A stretch of DNA of 64,000 bases from Rhizobium sp. Q54 (GTDB lineage: Bacteria > Pseudomonadota > Alphaproteobacteria > SMXS01). The first letter of the stretch is position 1. Every line of letters starts with the position of its first letter. Of this stretch, positions 25,420 through 34,341 are shown piece after piece. The notes under the pieces are model-generated. The model did no database searches, had not been told where the DNA came from, and was given only the letters and a program-made list of their open reading frames with translations. Position numbers and translations under genes: made by a program. Where the stretch lies: assembly GCA_945907245.1 (NCBI GenBank), contig CAMDTB010000009.1, positions 1-64,000 on the forward strand, read 5' to 3'.

Positions 25420-26301
25420 TCAGGATCTCAGCGCGTACGCCATCAGCAGCGGCATGGTGAGAAAGGACAGCGCGGTGGAGATGATCACCGTGCCGGCGAC
25501 CTCCTCGGCGTGGTCGCCGTATCGGGCGGCGAACAGGTAGTTGAACACCGCGGGCGGCATGCTGCACATGATGATCACCACACCCGCGACGGCGCCGCTT
25601 AGCGAGAACGCCCAGATCAGGCCGGCGCCGGTGACGAACCCGATGCCGAGGCGCAGCAGCGAAACGATCACGCTGTTGCGCAGGCTGACCACCTTCAGGC
25701 GCGCGAGCGATACGCCCAGGGTGATGAGCATCATCGGGATCGAGATGTCGCCCAGCAGCTTGGTGGTGTTGTAGAGCCACCCGGGCAGCGGCAGCCAGCC
25801 AGCGAGGAACACCAGCGATGCGAGCGAAGCGTAGATCACCGGCGAGCGCACCATCTGCCGAGGCGAGAACCGGCCGGAGGCGATCCATGGCGCCAGGGTG
25901 AATTGTGACGTCGCGGCGACGATGAAAAAGCCGATGCCCAGGCCCACGCCCACCTCGCCGAACGCGAACAGGCAAAGCGCCAGCCCCATGTTGCCGTTGT
26001 TGGGGAACATAATCGGGGCGACGGTCGCGGTCACCGGCAGCTTCAGCAGCTTCGCCGCCGCATATCCGGTGGCGCCGAAGATGGCGATTGAAAGCGCGGC
26101 GACGCCGGCGATGGTGCCGAAGGTCGAGACCGGCTCGGTCAGCGATGCCACCCGGCTGAAGATCAGGCAGGGCGAGGTGACGTTGACGAGCAGCGCCGTG
26201 ACCAGCAGCGTGTCGAACGGCTGCTCCATCCTGGCCCAGACGAAGCCCAGCGCGGCGATCAGGAACACCGGCGCGATGATCGAGAAGACCTCGGCTAGCA
26301 T
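25420..26301 (-). CDS. AEC family transporter
   Basis: A 293-residue membrane protein with about ten hydrophobic segments, starting MLAEVFSIIAPVFLIAALGFVWARM. The central N-containing stretch MFPNNGNMGLALCLFAFGE and the LLGDISIPMMLITLGVSLA segment are typical of the auxin-efflux-carrier (AEC) family. Bacterial members export or import malate and other organic acids. It starts 10 bp after the CorC-type gene and seems to be the last gene of the aroK-aroB-corC run. Confidence 0.88.
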   Translation of the reverse strand: MLAEVFSIIAPVFLIAALGFVWARMEQPFDTLLVTALLVNVTSPCLIFSRVASLTEPVSTFGTIAGVAALSIAIFGATGYAAAKLLKLPVTATVAPIMFPNNGNMGLALCLFAFGEVGVGLGIGFFIVAATSQFTLAPWIASGRFSPRQMVRSPVIYASLASLVFLAGWLPLPGWLYNTTKLLGDISIPMMLITLGVSLARLKVVSLRNSVIVSLLRLGIGFVTGAGLIWAFSLSGAVAGVVIIMCSMPPAVFNYLFAARYGDHAEEVAGTVIISTALSFLTMPLLMAYALRS

Positions 26302-26311
26302 GCGCGGGCGG

Positions 26312-27592
26312 TCATATGGCGGCGGCCTCGACGGTCTCCGGAGCCGTGATCCGCAACAGGGTCAGCTGGTTGCGCCGCTTCTGCAGCACCTCGAATTTGA
26401 ATTCGCCGAACTTGAACGTCTGGCCGGCCTCGGGAATCGTCTGCGCCTCGTGAATGACGTAGCCGGCGATGGTCGTGGCGTGGTCGTCCGACAGGTCCCA
26501 GTCCATGGCCCGGTTGAGGTCGCGAATCGTGGTCGTGCCGTCGACGATCAGCCTGCCGTCTGCCTGGGCGCGAATGCCGCTCTGCGGCACGTCGTGCTCG
26601 TCGGCGATGTCCCCGACGATTTCCTCCAGGATGTCCTCGAGGGTGATGAGCCCCTTCAACACGCTGTACTCGTCGATCACCAGCGCGAAATGCGACCGCC
26701 GGGCGCGGAAGGCGTTGAGCTGTTCGCGCAACGTGGCGGTCTCGGGCACATACCACGGCGGCAGCATGCTGGCCTCGACCTGCTCCATGCTCAGCGTGCC
26801 ACGCTGGCGGCGCAACGCGCGCAGCAGCGCCTTCGCGTGGAGCACGCCGATGATGTTTTCCGGATTGTCCCGCCAGAGCGGGATGCGCGTGTAGGGGCTT
26901 GCCACGACATCCTCGACGATGGCCTCCGGGCCGATGGCCGCGTCGATCATCTTCATGTTGCGGCGGTGGACCATCACCTCCGCCACCTCCAGTTCGTCGA
27001 GATCGAGGACGCTGCCCAGCATGTCGCGGTGAGTCTTGATGTCATTGCGGTCCTGCTGGTCGATGGCGCCGCGCACCAGATCCTGCACCGAGAGCACCGG
27101 CTGGCTCGCCTCCATGCGCAGGCCGAACAGCCGCAGCATGCCGCGCATCAGTTTCTGGCAGACCACAGTGACCGGAGACAGCAGCCTGACCAGTTGCTCC
27201 ATCGAGGGCGCCAGCGCCAGCGCCGCCCGGTCGGCCTGGCGCACCACCAGAGTCTTCGGCACCACCTTGGCCAGCAGGACCACCAGCACCGAGACCAGCG
27301 GCTCGGCGATCAGCAGCGCATAGGGCCCCCAGAAACTGGCGAACAGGCCCGTTGCGAGCGCCGTCGCCATGATGATCACCAGCGTGTCGCCCAGCAGGAT
27401 GGCGCCGGCCAGCCGCTCGGCGTTCTTCTGCAGCCGCTCGACGCACTGGGCGCGCCGGTTGCCGTCGCGCGACAACTTGTGGATGCGCCGGCGCGAGGCG
27501 GCGTCGAGCGCGGTTTCGGTAGCCGAGAAGTAGGCCGACACCAGCAGCAGGACGACGATGGCCAGCGCGGTGATGGATGCGGCCGTCGACAT
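26312..27592 (-). CDS. CNNM/CorC (HlyC) family transporter with CBS pair
   Basis: A 426-residue protein: N-terminal DUF21 membrane domain with four hydrophobic helices (about 1-175, including the SAYFSATETAL motif), a tandem CBS domain (about 190-320, ending near LITLEDILEEIVGDI), and a C-terminal CorC_HlyC domain. Proteins of this layout are linked to Mg2+ or Co2+ export. The start MSTAASITALAIV is chosen since the longer frame overlaps aroB. It begins 5 bp after aroB, and the aroB/CorC adjacency is conserved in alphaproteobacteria. Confidence 0.93.
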   Translation of the reverse strand: MSTAASITALAIVVLLLVSAYFSATETALDAASRRRIHKLSRDGNRRAQCVERLQKNAERLAGAILLGDTLVIIMATALATGLFASFWGPYALLIAEPLVSVLVVLLAKVVPKTLVVRQADRAALALAPSMEQLVRLLSPVTVVCQKLMRGMLRLFGLRMEASQPVLSVQDLVRGAIDQQDRNDIKTHRDMLGSVLDLDELEVAEVMVHRRNMKMIDAAIGPEAIVEDVVASPYTRIPLWRDNPENIIGVLHAKALLRALRRQRGTLSMEQVEASMLPPWYVPETATLREQLNAFRARRSHFALVIDEYSVLKGLITLEDILEEIVGDIADEHDVPQSGIRAQADGRLIVDGTTTIRDLNRAMDWDLSDDHATTIAGYVIHEAQTIPEAGQTFKFGEFKFEVLQKRRNQLTLLRITAPETVEAAAI

Positions 27593-27597
27593 GGCTG

Positions 27598-28728
27598 TCA
27601 GGCCGCTTGCAGCGCGTCGTTCAGCATGTCCTCGACGGCCTCGGCGTCCACATCGCTGGTCAGGAACGCCTCGCCGATGCCGCGGGCCAGCACGAAGGTG
27701 ATCTTGCCGTCCTTCACCTTCTTGTCCTGAGCCATGTGTCCGATCAGGGTGCGCGCGTCCATCCGCGCGCCGGCGATCTCGGCGCCCGGGATATCGGCAA
27801 ACGAGGCGGGCAGGCCGAGCCGGCGCAGATGGTTGCGCACCAGCACCGGTGCCTGGCGGTCGCACAGGCCCAGCCGGGCCGACAGCTCGAAGGCCAGCAC
27901 CATGCCGATGGCGACGCCCTCGCCATGCAGCAGCCGGTCCGAATAGCCGGTCTCGGCCTCGAGCGCATGGCCGAAGGTGTGTCCCAGATTGAGCAAGGCC
28001 CGGTCGCCAGTCTCGAATTCGTCGGCGGCGACCACCTCGGCCTTGGCCCTGCAGCTCGTCGCGATCGCCCAGGCGCGCGCGTCCGGATCACCGTCCATCA
28101 ACTCGGCGCCGTGCTCTTCCAGCCAGTCGAAGAACGCCATGTCGCGGATCAGGCCATATTTCAGCACCTCGGCATATCCGGCGCCCAGCTCGCGGCGGGG
28201 CAGGGTGTCGAGCACGCCGGTGTCGGCCAGCACCAGGCTGGGCTGGTGGAAGGTGCCGACCAGGTTCTTGCCGTGGCGCGTGTTGATGCCGGTCTTGCCG
28301 CCTACCGAGCTGTCCACCTGCGACAGCAGCGTGGTGGGCACCTGGATGAAGCCGATGCCCCGGCGCAGGATGCTGGCGGCGAAGCCGGTCAGGTCGCCGA
28401 TGACGCCGCCGCCCAGCGCGATCACCCGGTCGCGCCGCTCCAGCCTGGCGTCGAGCATGGCGCCGATGAGCGCTTCCAGGTGGGCGAAGCTCTTGGTCTT
28501 TTCGCCCGCCGGCAGCACATGGACGCCGGCCTCGATGCCGGCGGCGTCGAGCGCTTCCCGCAGCGTTTCGAGATGCAGCCTGGCGACGTTCTCGTCGGTG
28601 ACGATGAATGTCCGCGGCCGCTGCAGGAACGGGGCGATCAGGTCGCCCGCGGCGCGCACAAGGCCGGTGCCGACAACGATGTCGTAGGACCTGTCGCCCA
28701 GGCCGACGGTGACGCTTTCATGGATCAT
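27598..28728 (-). CDS. aroB: 3-dehydroquinate synthase
   Basis: A 376-residue AroB, converting DAHP to 3-dehydroquinate in the shikimate pathway with NAD and Zn2+. The NAD-binding GGGVIGDLTGFAASI and the segment STVGGKTGIN (reading SSVGGKTGIN) are intact. The zinc-site region NLGHTFGHALE carries the conserved histidines. It begins 2 bp after aroK, the standard aroKB pair. Confidence 0.96.
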   Translation of the reverse strand: MIHESVTVGLGDRSYDIVVGTGLVRAAGDLIAPFLQRPRTFIVTDENVARLHLETLREALDAAGIEAGVHVLPAGEKTKSFAHLEALIGAMLDARLERRDRVIALGGGVIGDLTGFAASILRRGIGFIQVPTTLLSQVDSSVGGKTGINTRHGKNLVGTFHQPSLVLADTGVLDTLPRRELGAGYAEVLKYGLIRDMAFFDWLEEHGAELMDGDPDARAWAIATSCRAKAEVVAADEFETGDRALLNLGHTFGHALEAETGYSDRLLHGEGVAIGMVLAFELSARLGLCDRQAPVLVRNHLRRLGLPASFADIPGAEIAGARMDARTLIGHMAQDKKVKDGKITFVLARGIGEAFLTSDVDAEAVEDMLNDALQAA

Positions 28729-28730
28729 AG

Positions 28731-29300
28731 CTAGGCGGCCCGACGTTTCTTGAGTTCCTCGACGACGGCGTCGACCACGGCTTCGTGCGGGCCGTCGCGG
28801 CTCTCCACATGGATATCGGCCTCTGCATAGAACGGATTACGCTTCTCCGCCAGATCGCGGAGGATGGTTTCCGGATCGCCCTGCGACAGCAGCGGTCTGG
28901 TGTCTCGCTTGCCGACCCGGGCGACCAGCGTCTTGATGTCGGCCTTCAACCAGACCGACACGCCCGCTTCCTTCACCCGCTGGCGCGTTTCGGCGTTCAT
29001 GAACGCGCCGCCGCCGGTCGCTACCACCTGCGGAGGCCCGGCCATCAGCCGGCAGATCACCCGACGCTCGCCCTCGCGGAATGCCGCCTCGCCATAGCAC
29101 TCGAAGATGTCCTTGATCGAGCAGCCGGCGGCTTTCTCGATTTCCGCATCGGCGTCGACGAAGCTCACGCCCAGGCGCTTCGCCAGGCGGCGCCCGATCG
29201 TGGTTTTTCCTGCCCCCATCAGACCAACCAGGACGATGGATTTTTCCAGATGAAAGGGCGGCGGAACGTTGACCGCGCCCTCGTCGTTAACCTTGTCCAT
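28731..29300 (-). CDS. aroK: Shikimate kinase
   Basis: A shikimate kinase of 189 residues. The P-loop GLMGAGKT spans residues 26-33, the shikimate-binding DAD lies near residue 43, GGGAF is present, and the lid RPLLS contains the conserved Arg. It phosphorylates shikimate at the 3-hydroxyl. An in-frame TTG three codons upstream is also possible (GAGA precedes it); the ATG is taken as start. It heads the aroK-aroB-CorC-AEC operon and is divergent from a small membrane protein gene. Confidence 0.95.
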   Translation of the reverse strand: MDKVNDEGAVNVPPPFHLEKSIVLVGLMGAGKTTIGRRLAKRLGVSFVDADAEIEKAAGCSIKDIFECYGEAAFREGERRVICRLMAGPPQVVATGGGAFMNAETRQRVKEAGVSVWLKADIKTLVARVGKRDTRPLLSQGDPETILRDLAEKRNPFYAEADIHVESRDGPHEAVVDAVVEELKKRRAA

Positions 29301-29387
29301 GTGCTTCAATGCATCTCGTTTGCGCGTATGTTATATGCATTCGCCTCGGAAATCAGCCTTGCACACAACAAAGGGAGAGAGCCGCTC

Positions 29388-29534
29388 TTGAACAAGATTC
29401 GCAGCCTCGCTATCGCGCTCGTCATCCTCGTGGTTCTGGCCGGCGCTGGCCTTGCATTCCTGCAGTTCTGGGACCCGCCTGCGCCGTCGGCAGAAGTGGA
29501 AAAAGATCTGCCCCATGAAACGCTGCAGAAGTAG
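29388..29534 (+). CDS. Small single-helix membrane protein
   Basis: A 48-residue frame starting with TTG (residues LNKIRSLAIALVILVVLAG, with TTG read as Met). GGGAGAG lies 8 nt upstream. Residues about 6-26 form one transmembrane helix and the short tail ends KDLPHETLQK. It lies between aroK and the large exported protein gene, whose start follows within about 10 bp, suggesting a two-gene unit. I do not recognise the family. The ribosome-binding site and helix make it credible despite its size. Confidence 0.55.
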   Translation: MNKIRSLAIALVILVVLAGAGLAFLQFWDPPAPSAEVEKDLPHETLQK

Positions 29535-29544
29535 CCGGCGCGCC

Positions 29545-31464
29545 ATGCACCGGCTGACGCTGGCGGCGGTTGCGCTTCTGGCGGCAACAGCGCCCGGCTG
29601 GGCGCAGTTCGATCCCACGGTGATCCCGAGCCAGCCGGCCCAGCCCGCGCCATCGCCGGGACCGTCGATCGTCGAAGGTCCGCTGGACGAGGCGCGATCC
29701 GGCGACCAATTGCCGGCGCAGGGCGTCTACCAGCAGGGACTGGATATGCTGGACCCGTCGTCGCCAGGTATCCTCACCCAGGCCAATGGCGGGTTTCCCG
29801 GCTCCATGTGGCAGGGAAGCGACCGTCGCGCCCTGGTGGCGCTGATGCCGCGCATGCCGGTCGGCAAGGGTTCGCCCGCCATGCGGTCGCTGGCCGAGCG
29901 CCTGCTGCTCAGCGAGGCGCAGATACCGGCCGGCAATTCGAAGAACGTCTATGATGTGTTCCAGGCCCGTGTCGACCGGCTGGCGGCGGCGGGCTACGGC
30001 GCCGAGATCGCCGACCTGTTCGGCCGGGTGCCCGACAAGATTCCCAATGCCGCGCTGGCCCATGCGCGTGTCGACGCGCTGCTGCTGGCCGGCAACCCCG
30101 ACGCCGCCTGCGATGAGGCGCAGAGCGCTAACCAGCGCAGCGAGGAGGCGTCCTGGCTGGAAACCGTCGCCTATTGCAAGCTGTTAAAGGGCGACGTGGA
30201 CGGCGCGGGATTCACCGCCGACATGCTGCGCGAGACCGGCGCCGACGATCCCGATTTCTTTGCGCTGCTGGGCTGGCTCAGCCAGGCGGAGGACGCCCGC
30301 GGCGACAAGCCCACGCTGGCCAGCAGCCGTCCACTCACGCCGCTCAGGCTGGCGATGCTGAAGGCATCTGGCAGCGAGGTCGCCGTCGCGACCCTGGACC
30401 ATGCAAGCTCCATGGTGCTGGTCGCGGTCGCCAACGACAGGGATCTGCCGTCCGAGGTCAAGCTGGAGGCGGCCGAACGCGCCGCCCGTGCCGGCGCCAT
30501 CGGCGCCGGGGATCTGGCGGCCGCCTATGCCGGCATGACGCTCAATGCGCCGGATCTGGTCGATCCGATTGCCGCGGCGGCGGGCCAGCCTGGTGGCCGC
30601 GGCGGGGCGCTGCTGTACCAGGCCGCCATGCAGGAGCCCGATCCGGTGGCGAAGCTGAAAATCCTCCAGGCGATCTGGGCTCGGGCCAAGGCCGATGGCA
30701 CTTATCTGCTGGCGGCGCGAGTCAATGCCGAATCGACGAAGTCGCTGATGCTCGAGCCGCAGCCGGCCGCGCCGGAACCGACGCCGCCTCCAACCGACGC
30801 TGCCGGCCCCGTGGTCGATGGCGCACCGGTGCCGCTGGTGCCGGAGGCTGCCATGCCGGAGACGCCGCCTGTGCCCGAGGCGGTGGCGATGCCGCCCGAG
30901 CTGGTGGCCGCCGCGCCTGACATTGTCCGCGCGCTGCTGGCGGCAGGCGAGATCGAAGACGCACGAGCGTGGTACGCGGTCGTCGAGGACGAGGCTGCGG
31001 GCGGAGATCCGAACGCCACGGTCGTCCAGGCTCAGCTCTGGCCGCTGATGGTGGTGGCCGACCCTGACGCCCGCTTCGACGAGCCGGTGCTCGACGGCTG
31101 GTGGCGGACCCAGTCCGCGCTGGGCGGCGCCGAACGGTCGCGGCGGGGCACGGTGCTGATGGCGGTGCTCGAAGGCCTCGGTCTGCCGGTGCCGCCAGCG
31201 TTCTGGGGTGGCCTCTATGACGGCGCCGAAGCCGCCGACGGCCGGATGCCGCCGTTGCCGGTGTGGCGTGGACTCAACGCCGCCGCGCAGGCCGGCCGGC
31301 TCGGCGAGACGGTGCTTCTGTCGCTTGTGATCCTGGGCGATCCGGGACCGGGCAACGCCAATCCGGCGGTGCTGGCCGACGTGCTGAAGGGGCTGTCGAC
31401 GGTTGGACTCGAGAACGACGCACGGGCGCTCGCGCTCGAGGCGCTTATCGATACCGGCTTCTGA
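29545..31464 (+). CDS. Large exported protein, helical-repeat type, unknown function
   Basis: A 639-residue protein with signal peptide MHRLTLAAVALLAATAPGWA. Next comes a Pro-rich stretch, then long Ala/Leu-rich helices (residues about 75-370) resembling a TPR-like solenoid. A Pro/Glu-rich linker (about 405-450) precedes a second helical region. No catalytic motif is visible. An in-frame ATG ten codons upstream overlaps the small membrane gene; I prefer the later start because it gives a standard signal peptide. xerD follows 12 bp later, so the two are probably co-transcribed. Genes of this kind next to xerD are seen in related bacteria but not characterised. Confidence 0.75.
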   Translation: MHRLTLAAVALLAATAPGWAQFDPTVIPSQPAQPAPSPGPSIVEGPLDEARSGDQLPAQGVYQQGLDMLDPSSPGILTQANGGFPGSMWQGSDRRALVALMPRMPVGKGSPAMRSLAERLLLSEAQIPAGNSKNVYDVFQARVDRLAAAGYGAEIADLFGRVPDKIPNAALAHARVDALLLAGNPDAACDEAQSANQRSEEASWLETVAYCKLLKGDVDGAGFTADMLRETGADDPDFFALLGWLSQAEDARGDKPTLASSRPLTPLRLAMLKASGSEVAVATLDHASSMVLVAVANDRDLPSEVKLEAAERAARAGAIGAGDLAAAYAGMTLNAPDLVDPIAAAAGQPGGRGGALLYQAAMQEPDPVAKLKILQAIWARAKADGTYLLAARVNAESTKSLMLEPQPAAPEPTPPPTDAAGPVVDGAPVPLVPEAAMPETPPVPEAVAMPPELVAAAPDIVRALLAAGEIEDARAWYAVVEDEAAGGDPNATVVQAQLWPLMVVADPDARFDEPVLDGWWRTQSALGGAERSRRGTVLMAVLEGLGLPVPPAFWGGLYDGAEAADGRMPPLPVWRGLNAAAQAGRLGETVLLSLVILGDPGPGNANPAVLADVLKGLSTVGLENDARALALEALIDTGF

Positions 31465-31476
31465 GGAGCGGCGCGG

Positions 31477-32403
31477 ATGGCTGGCGATCCGTTTTTGATC
31501 GAAGCCTTCCTGGAGATGATGGCCGCCGAGCGCGGCGCCGCGCTCAACACGCTGGAGGCCTATCGCCGCGACCTGTCCGATTTCGCTGATTTCGCGGCTC
31601 GGAGGGGCGGGCTGAAAGGCGCGGACACCGAGGCGATCAGGGCCTACCTGGCCCGGCTCGATGATGCGGGCTTTGCGCCGCGCACCGCCGCGCGCCGTCT
31701 GTCGGCGCTGAAGCAGTTCTTCCGGTTCATGTATGCCGACGGCATGCGCGCCGACGATCCGGCCGCGTCGCTGGAAGGACCCAGGCGTGGACGCACCCTG
31801 CCGAAGGTGCTGACCGTCTCCGAGGTCGACCAGCTGATGCAGGCGGCGCAGGCGCGCAGGGCGGTTGGAGAATCACCGCGCAGCGTCCGCCTGGTCGCCC
31901 TGCTCGAGGTGATCTACGCCACCGGCCTGCGCGTCTCCGAACTGGTCAAGCTGCCGGTCTCCTCGGCGCGGGGCGACGCCCGCGTCCTGTTGGTCAAGGG
32001 CAAGGGCGGCCGCGAACGGATGGTGCCGCTGAGCCCGCCGGCCAAGGCCGCCATGACCGAGTACCTGAAGGTCCGGCCCAAGTTCCTCCAACAGGCCGGG
32101 ACGCAAGGCGCGGCCTACCTGTTTCCATCGCGCGGCAAGGCCGGGCACCTGACCCGGGTCCGCTTTTTCCAGCTGCTCGACGAGCTGGCCGTCGAGGCGG
32201 GGATCGATCCCCGCCGGGTCAGCCCGCACGTGCTGCGCCACGCCTTCGCCAGCCACCTGCTGAACAACGGCGCCGACCTGCGCTCGGTACAGCAGATGCT
32301 TGGACACGCCGACATCAGCACCACCCAGATCTACACCCATGTGCTGGAGGAGCGGCTGCAGGCGCTGGTGCGCGACGGCCACCCGCTGGCCAAGGTCACC
32401 TGA
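31477..32403 (+). CDS. xerD: Site-specific tyrosine recombinase XerD
   Basis: A 308-residue integrase-family recombinase. The N-terminal SAM-like domain (EMMAAERGAALNTLEAYRRDL) is complete. Catalytic residues are R152 (TGLRVSE), H251 and R254 (HVLRHAFA), H277 (LGHADIS) and Y286 (TQIYTHV). With XerC it resolves chromosome dimers at dif. Length and conservation match housekeeping XerD rather than a phage integrase. It follows the large exported protein gene by 12 bp. Confidence 0.93.
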   Translation: MAGDPFLIEAFLEMMAAERGAALNTLEAYRRDLSDFADFAARRGGLKGADTEAIRAYLARLDDAGFAPRTAARRLSALKQFFRFMYADGMRADDPAASLEGPRRGRTLPKVLTVSEVDQLMQAAQARRAVGESPRSVRLVALLEVIYATGLRVSELVKLPVSSARGDARVLLVKGKGGRERMVPLSPPAKAAMTEYLKVRPKFLQQAGTQGAAYLFPSRGKAGHLTRVRFFQLLDELAVEAGIDPRRVSPHVLRHAFASHLLNNGADLRSVQQMLGHADISTTQIYTHVLEERLQALVRDGHPLAKVT

Positions 32404-32497
32404 GCGAAGGGCAGGGTTGCCGTCCGCTCGATTGACTCGCCTTGATGTGCTGGATAGCGTGCCGGTGACTTCAGCAGCCCACCCAGAAGAGGCGATC

Positions 32498-33475
32498 ATG
32501 GCATTCCTTCCCGTCGAACAGGCCCAGCCCCGCATCAACCGCAGCGAGCTGGCCGTGCCCGGCTCCAACTCCCGGTTCCTCGAGAAGGCGGCACAGTCTG
32601 ACGCCGACGTGGTGTTCCTCGATCTCGAGGACGCGGTTGCCCCGGACGACAAGGAGCGGGCCCGCAAGCTGGTGATCGACGCCATCAACGATCTGGACTG
32701 GGGCCGCAAGACCGTCTCGGTGCGCATCAACGCGACCGATACCCACTACATGTACCGCGATGTGGTCGACCTTATGGAGAACGCCGGTGAGCGGCTCGAC
32801 CTGATCATGCTGCCCAAGGTCGACGTGCCGGAGGACGTCTATGCCCTCGACATGCTGTGCACCCAGATCGAGACCGCCAAGGGCCGCAAGAAGCGGGTCG
32901 GCTTCGAGCTGATCATCGAGACCGCGCGCGGCCTGATGAACATCGACGCCATCGCCGGCGCGTCAAAGCGCAACGAATCGCTGCATTTCGGCGTCGCCGA
33001 CTTCGCCGCCTCCATGAAGATGCGCACCACCCAGATCGGCGGCCCGCACCCCGACTATGTCGTGCTGTCCAACGCCGACGAGGCCGGCAAGCGCGACACC
33101 TACTGGGGCGACATGTGGCACTACGCCATCGTCCGCATGGTGGTCGCGGCCCGCTCGCATGGCCTGCGCCCCATCGACGGCCCGTTCGGCGACTTCTCCG
33201 ATCCGGACGGCTACCGCGCCCAGGCCAACCGCGCCGGCGTGCTGGGCTGCGAGGGCAAGTGGGCGATCCATCCGTCGCAGGTGACTTTGGGCAACGAGCT
33301 GTTCAGCCCGTCCGAGGTCGAGGTCACCAAGGCCAAGCGCATCCTCGAGGCCATGGTGATCGCGCAGAAGGAAGGCCGCGGCGCCGTCGCCCTTGACGGC
33401 AAGCTGATCGACCTCGCCTCGATCCGCCAGGCCGAGGTGCTGATCGCCACCGTCGAGAAGCTGAAGGCGCTGTAA
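32498..33475 (+). CDS. CoA ester lyase, L-malyl-CoA/beta-methylmalyl-CoA lyase-like
   Basis: A 325-residue HpcH/HpaI-CitE family lyase. The motifs RSELAVPGSN, FLDLEDAVAPDDK (metal ligand Asp/Glu), GFELIIETARGL and HFGVADFAASM are characteristic of Mcl1-type enzymes. These cleave or form L-malyl-CoA and beta-methylmalyl-CoA with acetyl-CoA, propionyl-CoA and glyoxylate. They serve the ethylmalonyl-CoA pathway or glyoxylate assimilation. AGAAGAGG before the ATG supports the start. It stands alone. The presence of meaB in the window is compatible with such a pathway. Confidence 0.87.
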   Translation: MAFLPVEQAQPRINRSELAVPGSNSRFLEKAAQSDADVVFLDLEDAVAPDDKERARKLVIDAINDLDWGRKTVSVRINATDTHYMYRDVVDLMENAGERLDLIMLPKVDVPEDVYALDMLCTQIETAKGRKKRVGFELIIETARGLMNIDAIAGASKRNESLHFGVADFAASMKMRTTQIGGPHPDYVVLSNADEAGKRDTYWGDMWHYAIVRMVVAARSHGLRPIDGPFGDFSDPDGYRAQANRAGVLGCEGKWAIHPSQVTLGNELFSPSEVEVTKAKRILEAMVIAQKEGRGAVALDGKLIDLASIRQAEVLIATVEKLKAL

Positions 33476-33520
33476 GACTCGCATGTCCTGGGGCCGCTGT
33501 CCCGGGATGCTGGGGCGGCG

Positions 33521-34039
33521 TCAGTCCCGACTCGTATTGCCCAGAGCCTGTTCTACGCCGCCGAGCGTGATCATCAGGGTCATGGGGTCGAGGGGCGATG
33601 CCTGGAAGCCGCAGCGTTCGTAGAAGTTCCGGGCATCGTCCGATAGGGCGTGCACCAATACAACTCTGATGCCCACGATCTCGGCAGCCTGGGCGGTCCT
33701 CAGGATGGCGTCGCGGAGCAACGCCCTCCCAAGCCCGCGTCCCTGGTAGGCGACATCGATGGCCAGGCGGCCCAGCACCATCGCCCGGATTGGGTTCGGC
33801 ATATTGCGCCGGGCCCGCCCGGTAGCCTCCTCTTGCGCCACCGCCCCCGCAGCCAGCGCGTAGTATCCGATAACCCGACCCCCGGCGCAGATGACATAGG
33901 TGCGTGAGGCGCCTCTGTCTTCATTGGGTAACCCACGCCGACGCAGCCAGTCGTCGAGGACCGGCGTGCCCGAGTTGAAGGAAGAAAGATCGTGGTCGGC
34001 CGACAACCTTTCCGGCGGACTGAGTTCGTCGCCGCTCAC
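33521..34039 (-). CDS. GNAT acetyltransferase toxin of a type II TA pair (TacT-like)
   Basis: A 172-residue GNAT protein beginning near SPPERLSADHDLSSFNSG, which matches the start of TacT/AtaT-type toxins. The acetyl-CoA motif is QGRGLGRALLRDAI. Such toxins acetylate the amino group of charged tRNAs and block translation. The GTG start at 34039 overlaps the antitoxin stop as GTGA, so the two are coupled; a TTG three codons earlier is possible. It is immediately downstream of the DUF1778 antitoxin. Confidence 0.88.
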   Translation of the reverse strand: MSGDELSPPERLSADHDLSSFNSGTPVLDDWLRRRGLPNEDRGASRTYVICAGGRVIGYYALAAGAVAQEEATGRARRNMPNPIRAMVLGRLAIDVAYQGRGLGRALLRDAILRTAQAAEIVGIRVVLVHALSDDARNFYERCGFQASPLDPMTLMITLGGVEQALGNTSRD

Positions 34040-34329
34040 TTCTCCCAAGGCGCTTTTTCGGCGAGAAGCCGGCGCAGCCTGGGATTGGCGGAGGGAGGCG
34101 CATCGAGAATCGTCATGAACTGCTCGTACGCCTCGGCGTCCAGCGAGAAGTAGCGGCGGTCGAGCAATACCGACTCAGCTTCCCTGCACGAGGCCTCCAG
34201 CATGAAATCCGACCGGTTTTTGCCCAGTGACTCGGCGGCCCTGTCAATGAGGCTGCGCTGCTTGCCGCTGGCGCGCAGGTTGATGGTTACATCGCGGCCG
34301 GGCTTGTCGCTGGTTTGTGCGTTGGTCAT
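34036..34329 (-). CDS. DUF1778 antitoxin (TacA-like, ribbon-helix-helix)
   Basis: A 97-residue protein. The N-terminal part DVTINLRASGKQRSLIDRAA is a ribbon-helix-helix DNA-binding strand-helix. GKNRSDFMLEAS follows, then a flexible toxin-wrapping tail ending RRLLAEKAPWEK. DUF1778 proteins neutralise GNAT toxins and repress their own promoter. The start MTNAQTSD is chosen over an upstream ATG because the operator and promoter lie just before it. First gene of the TA operon. Confidence 0.88.
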   Translation of the reverse strand: MTNAQTSDKPGRDVTINLRASGKQRSLIDRAAESLGKNRSDFMLEASCREAESVLLDRRYFSLDAEAYEQFMTILDAPPSANPRLRRLLAEKAPWEK

Positions 34330-34341
34330 CTCGCGCTCCGA

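Noticed and set aside
31477-32403. XerD as an integrase of a mobile element
   Set aside because: Length, motifs and housekeeping neighbours fit chromosomal XerD; no att repeats, excisionase or phage genes are present.
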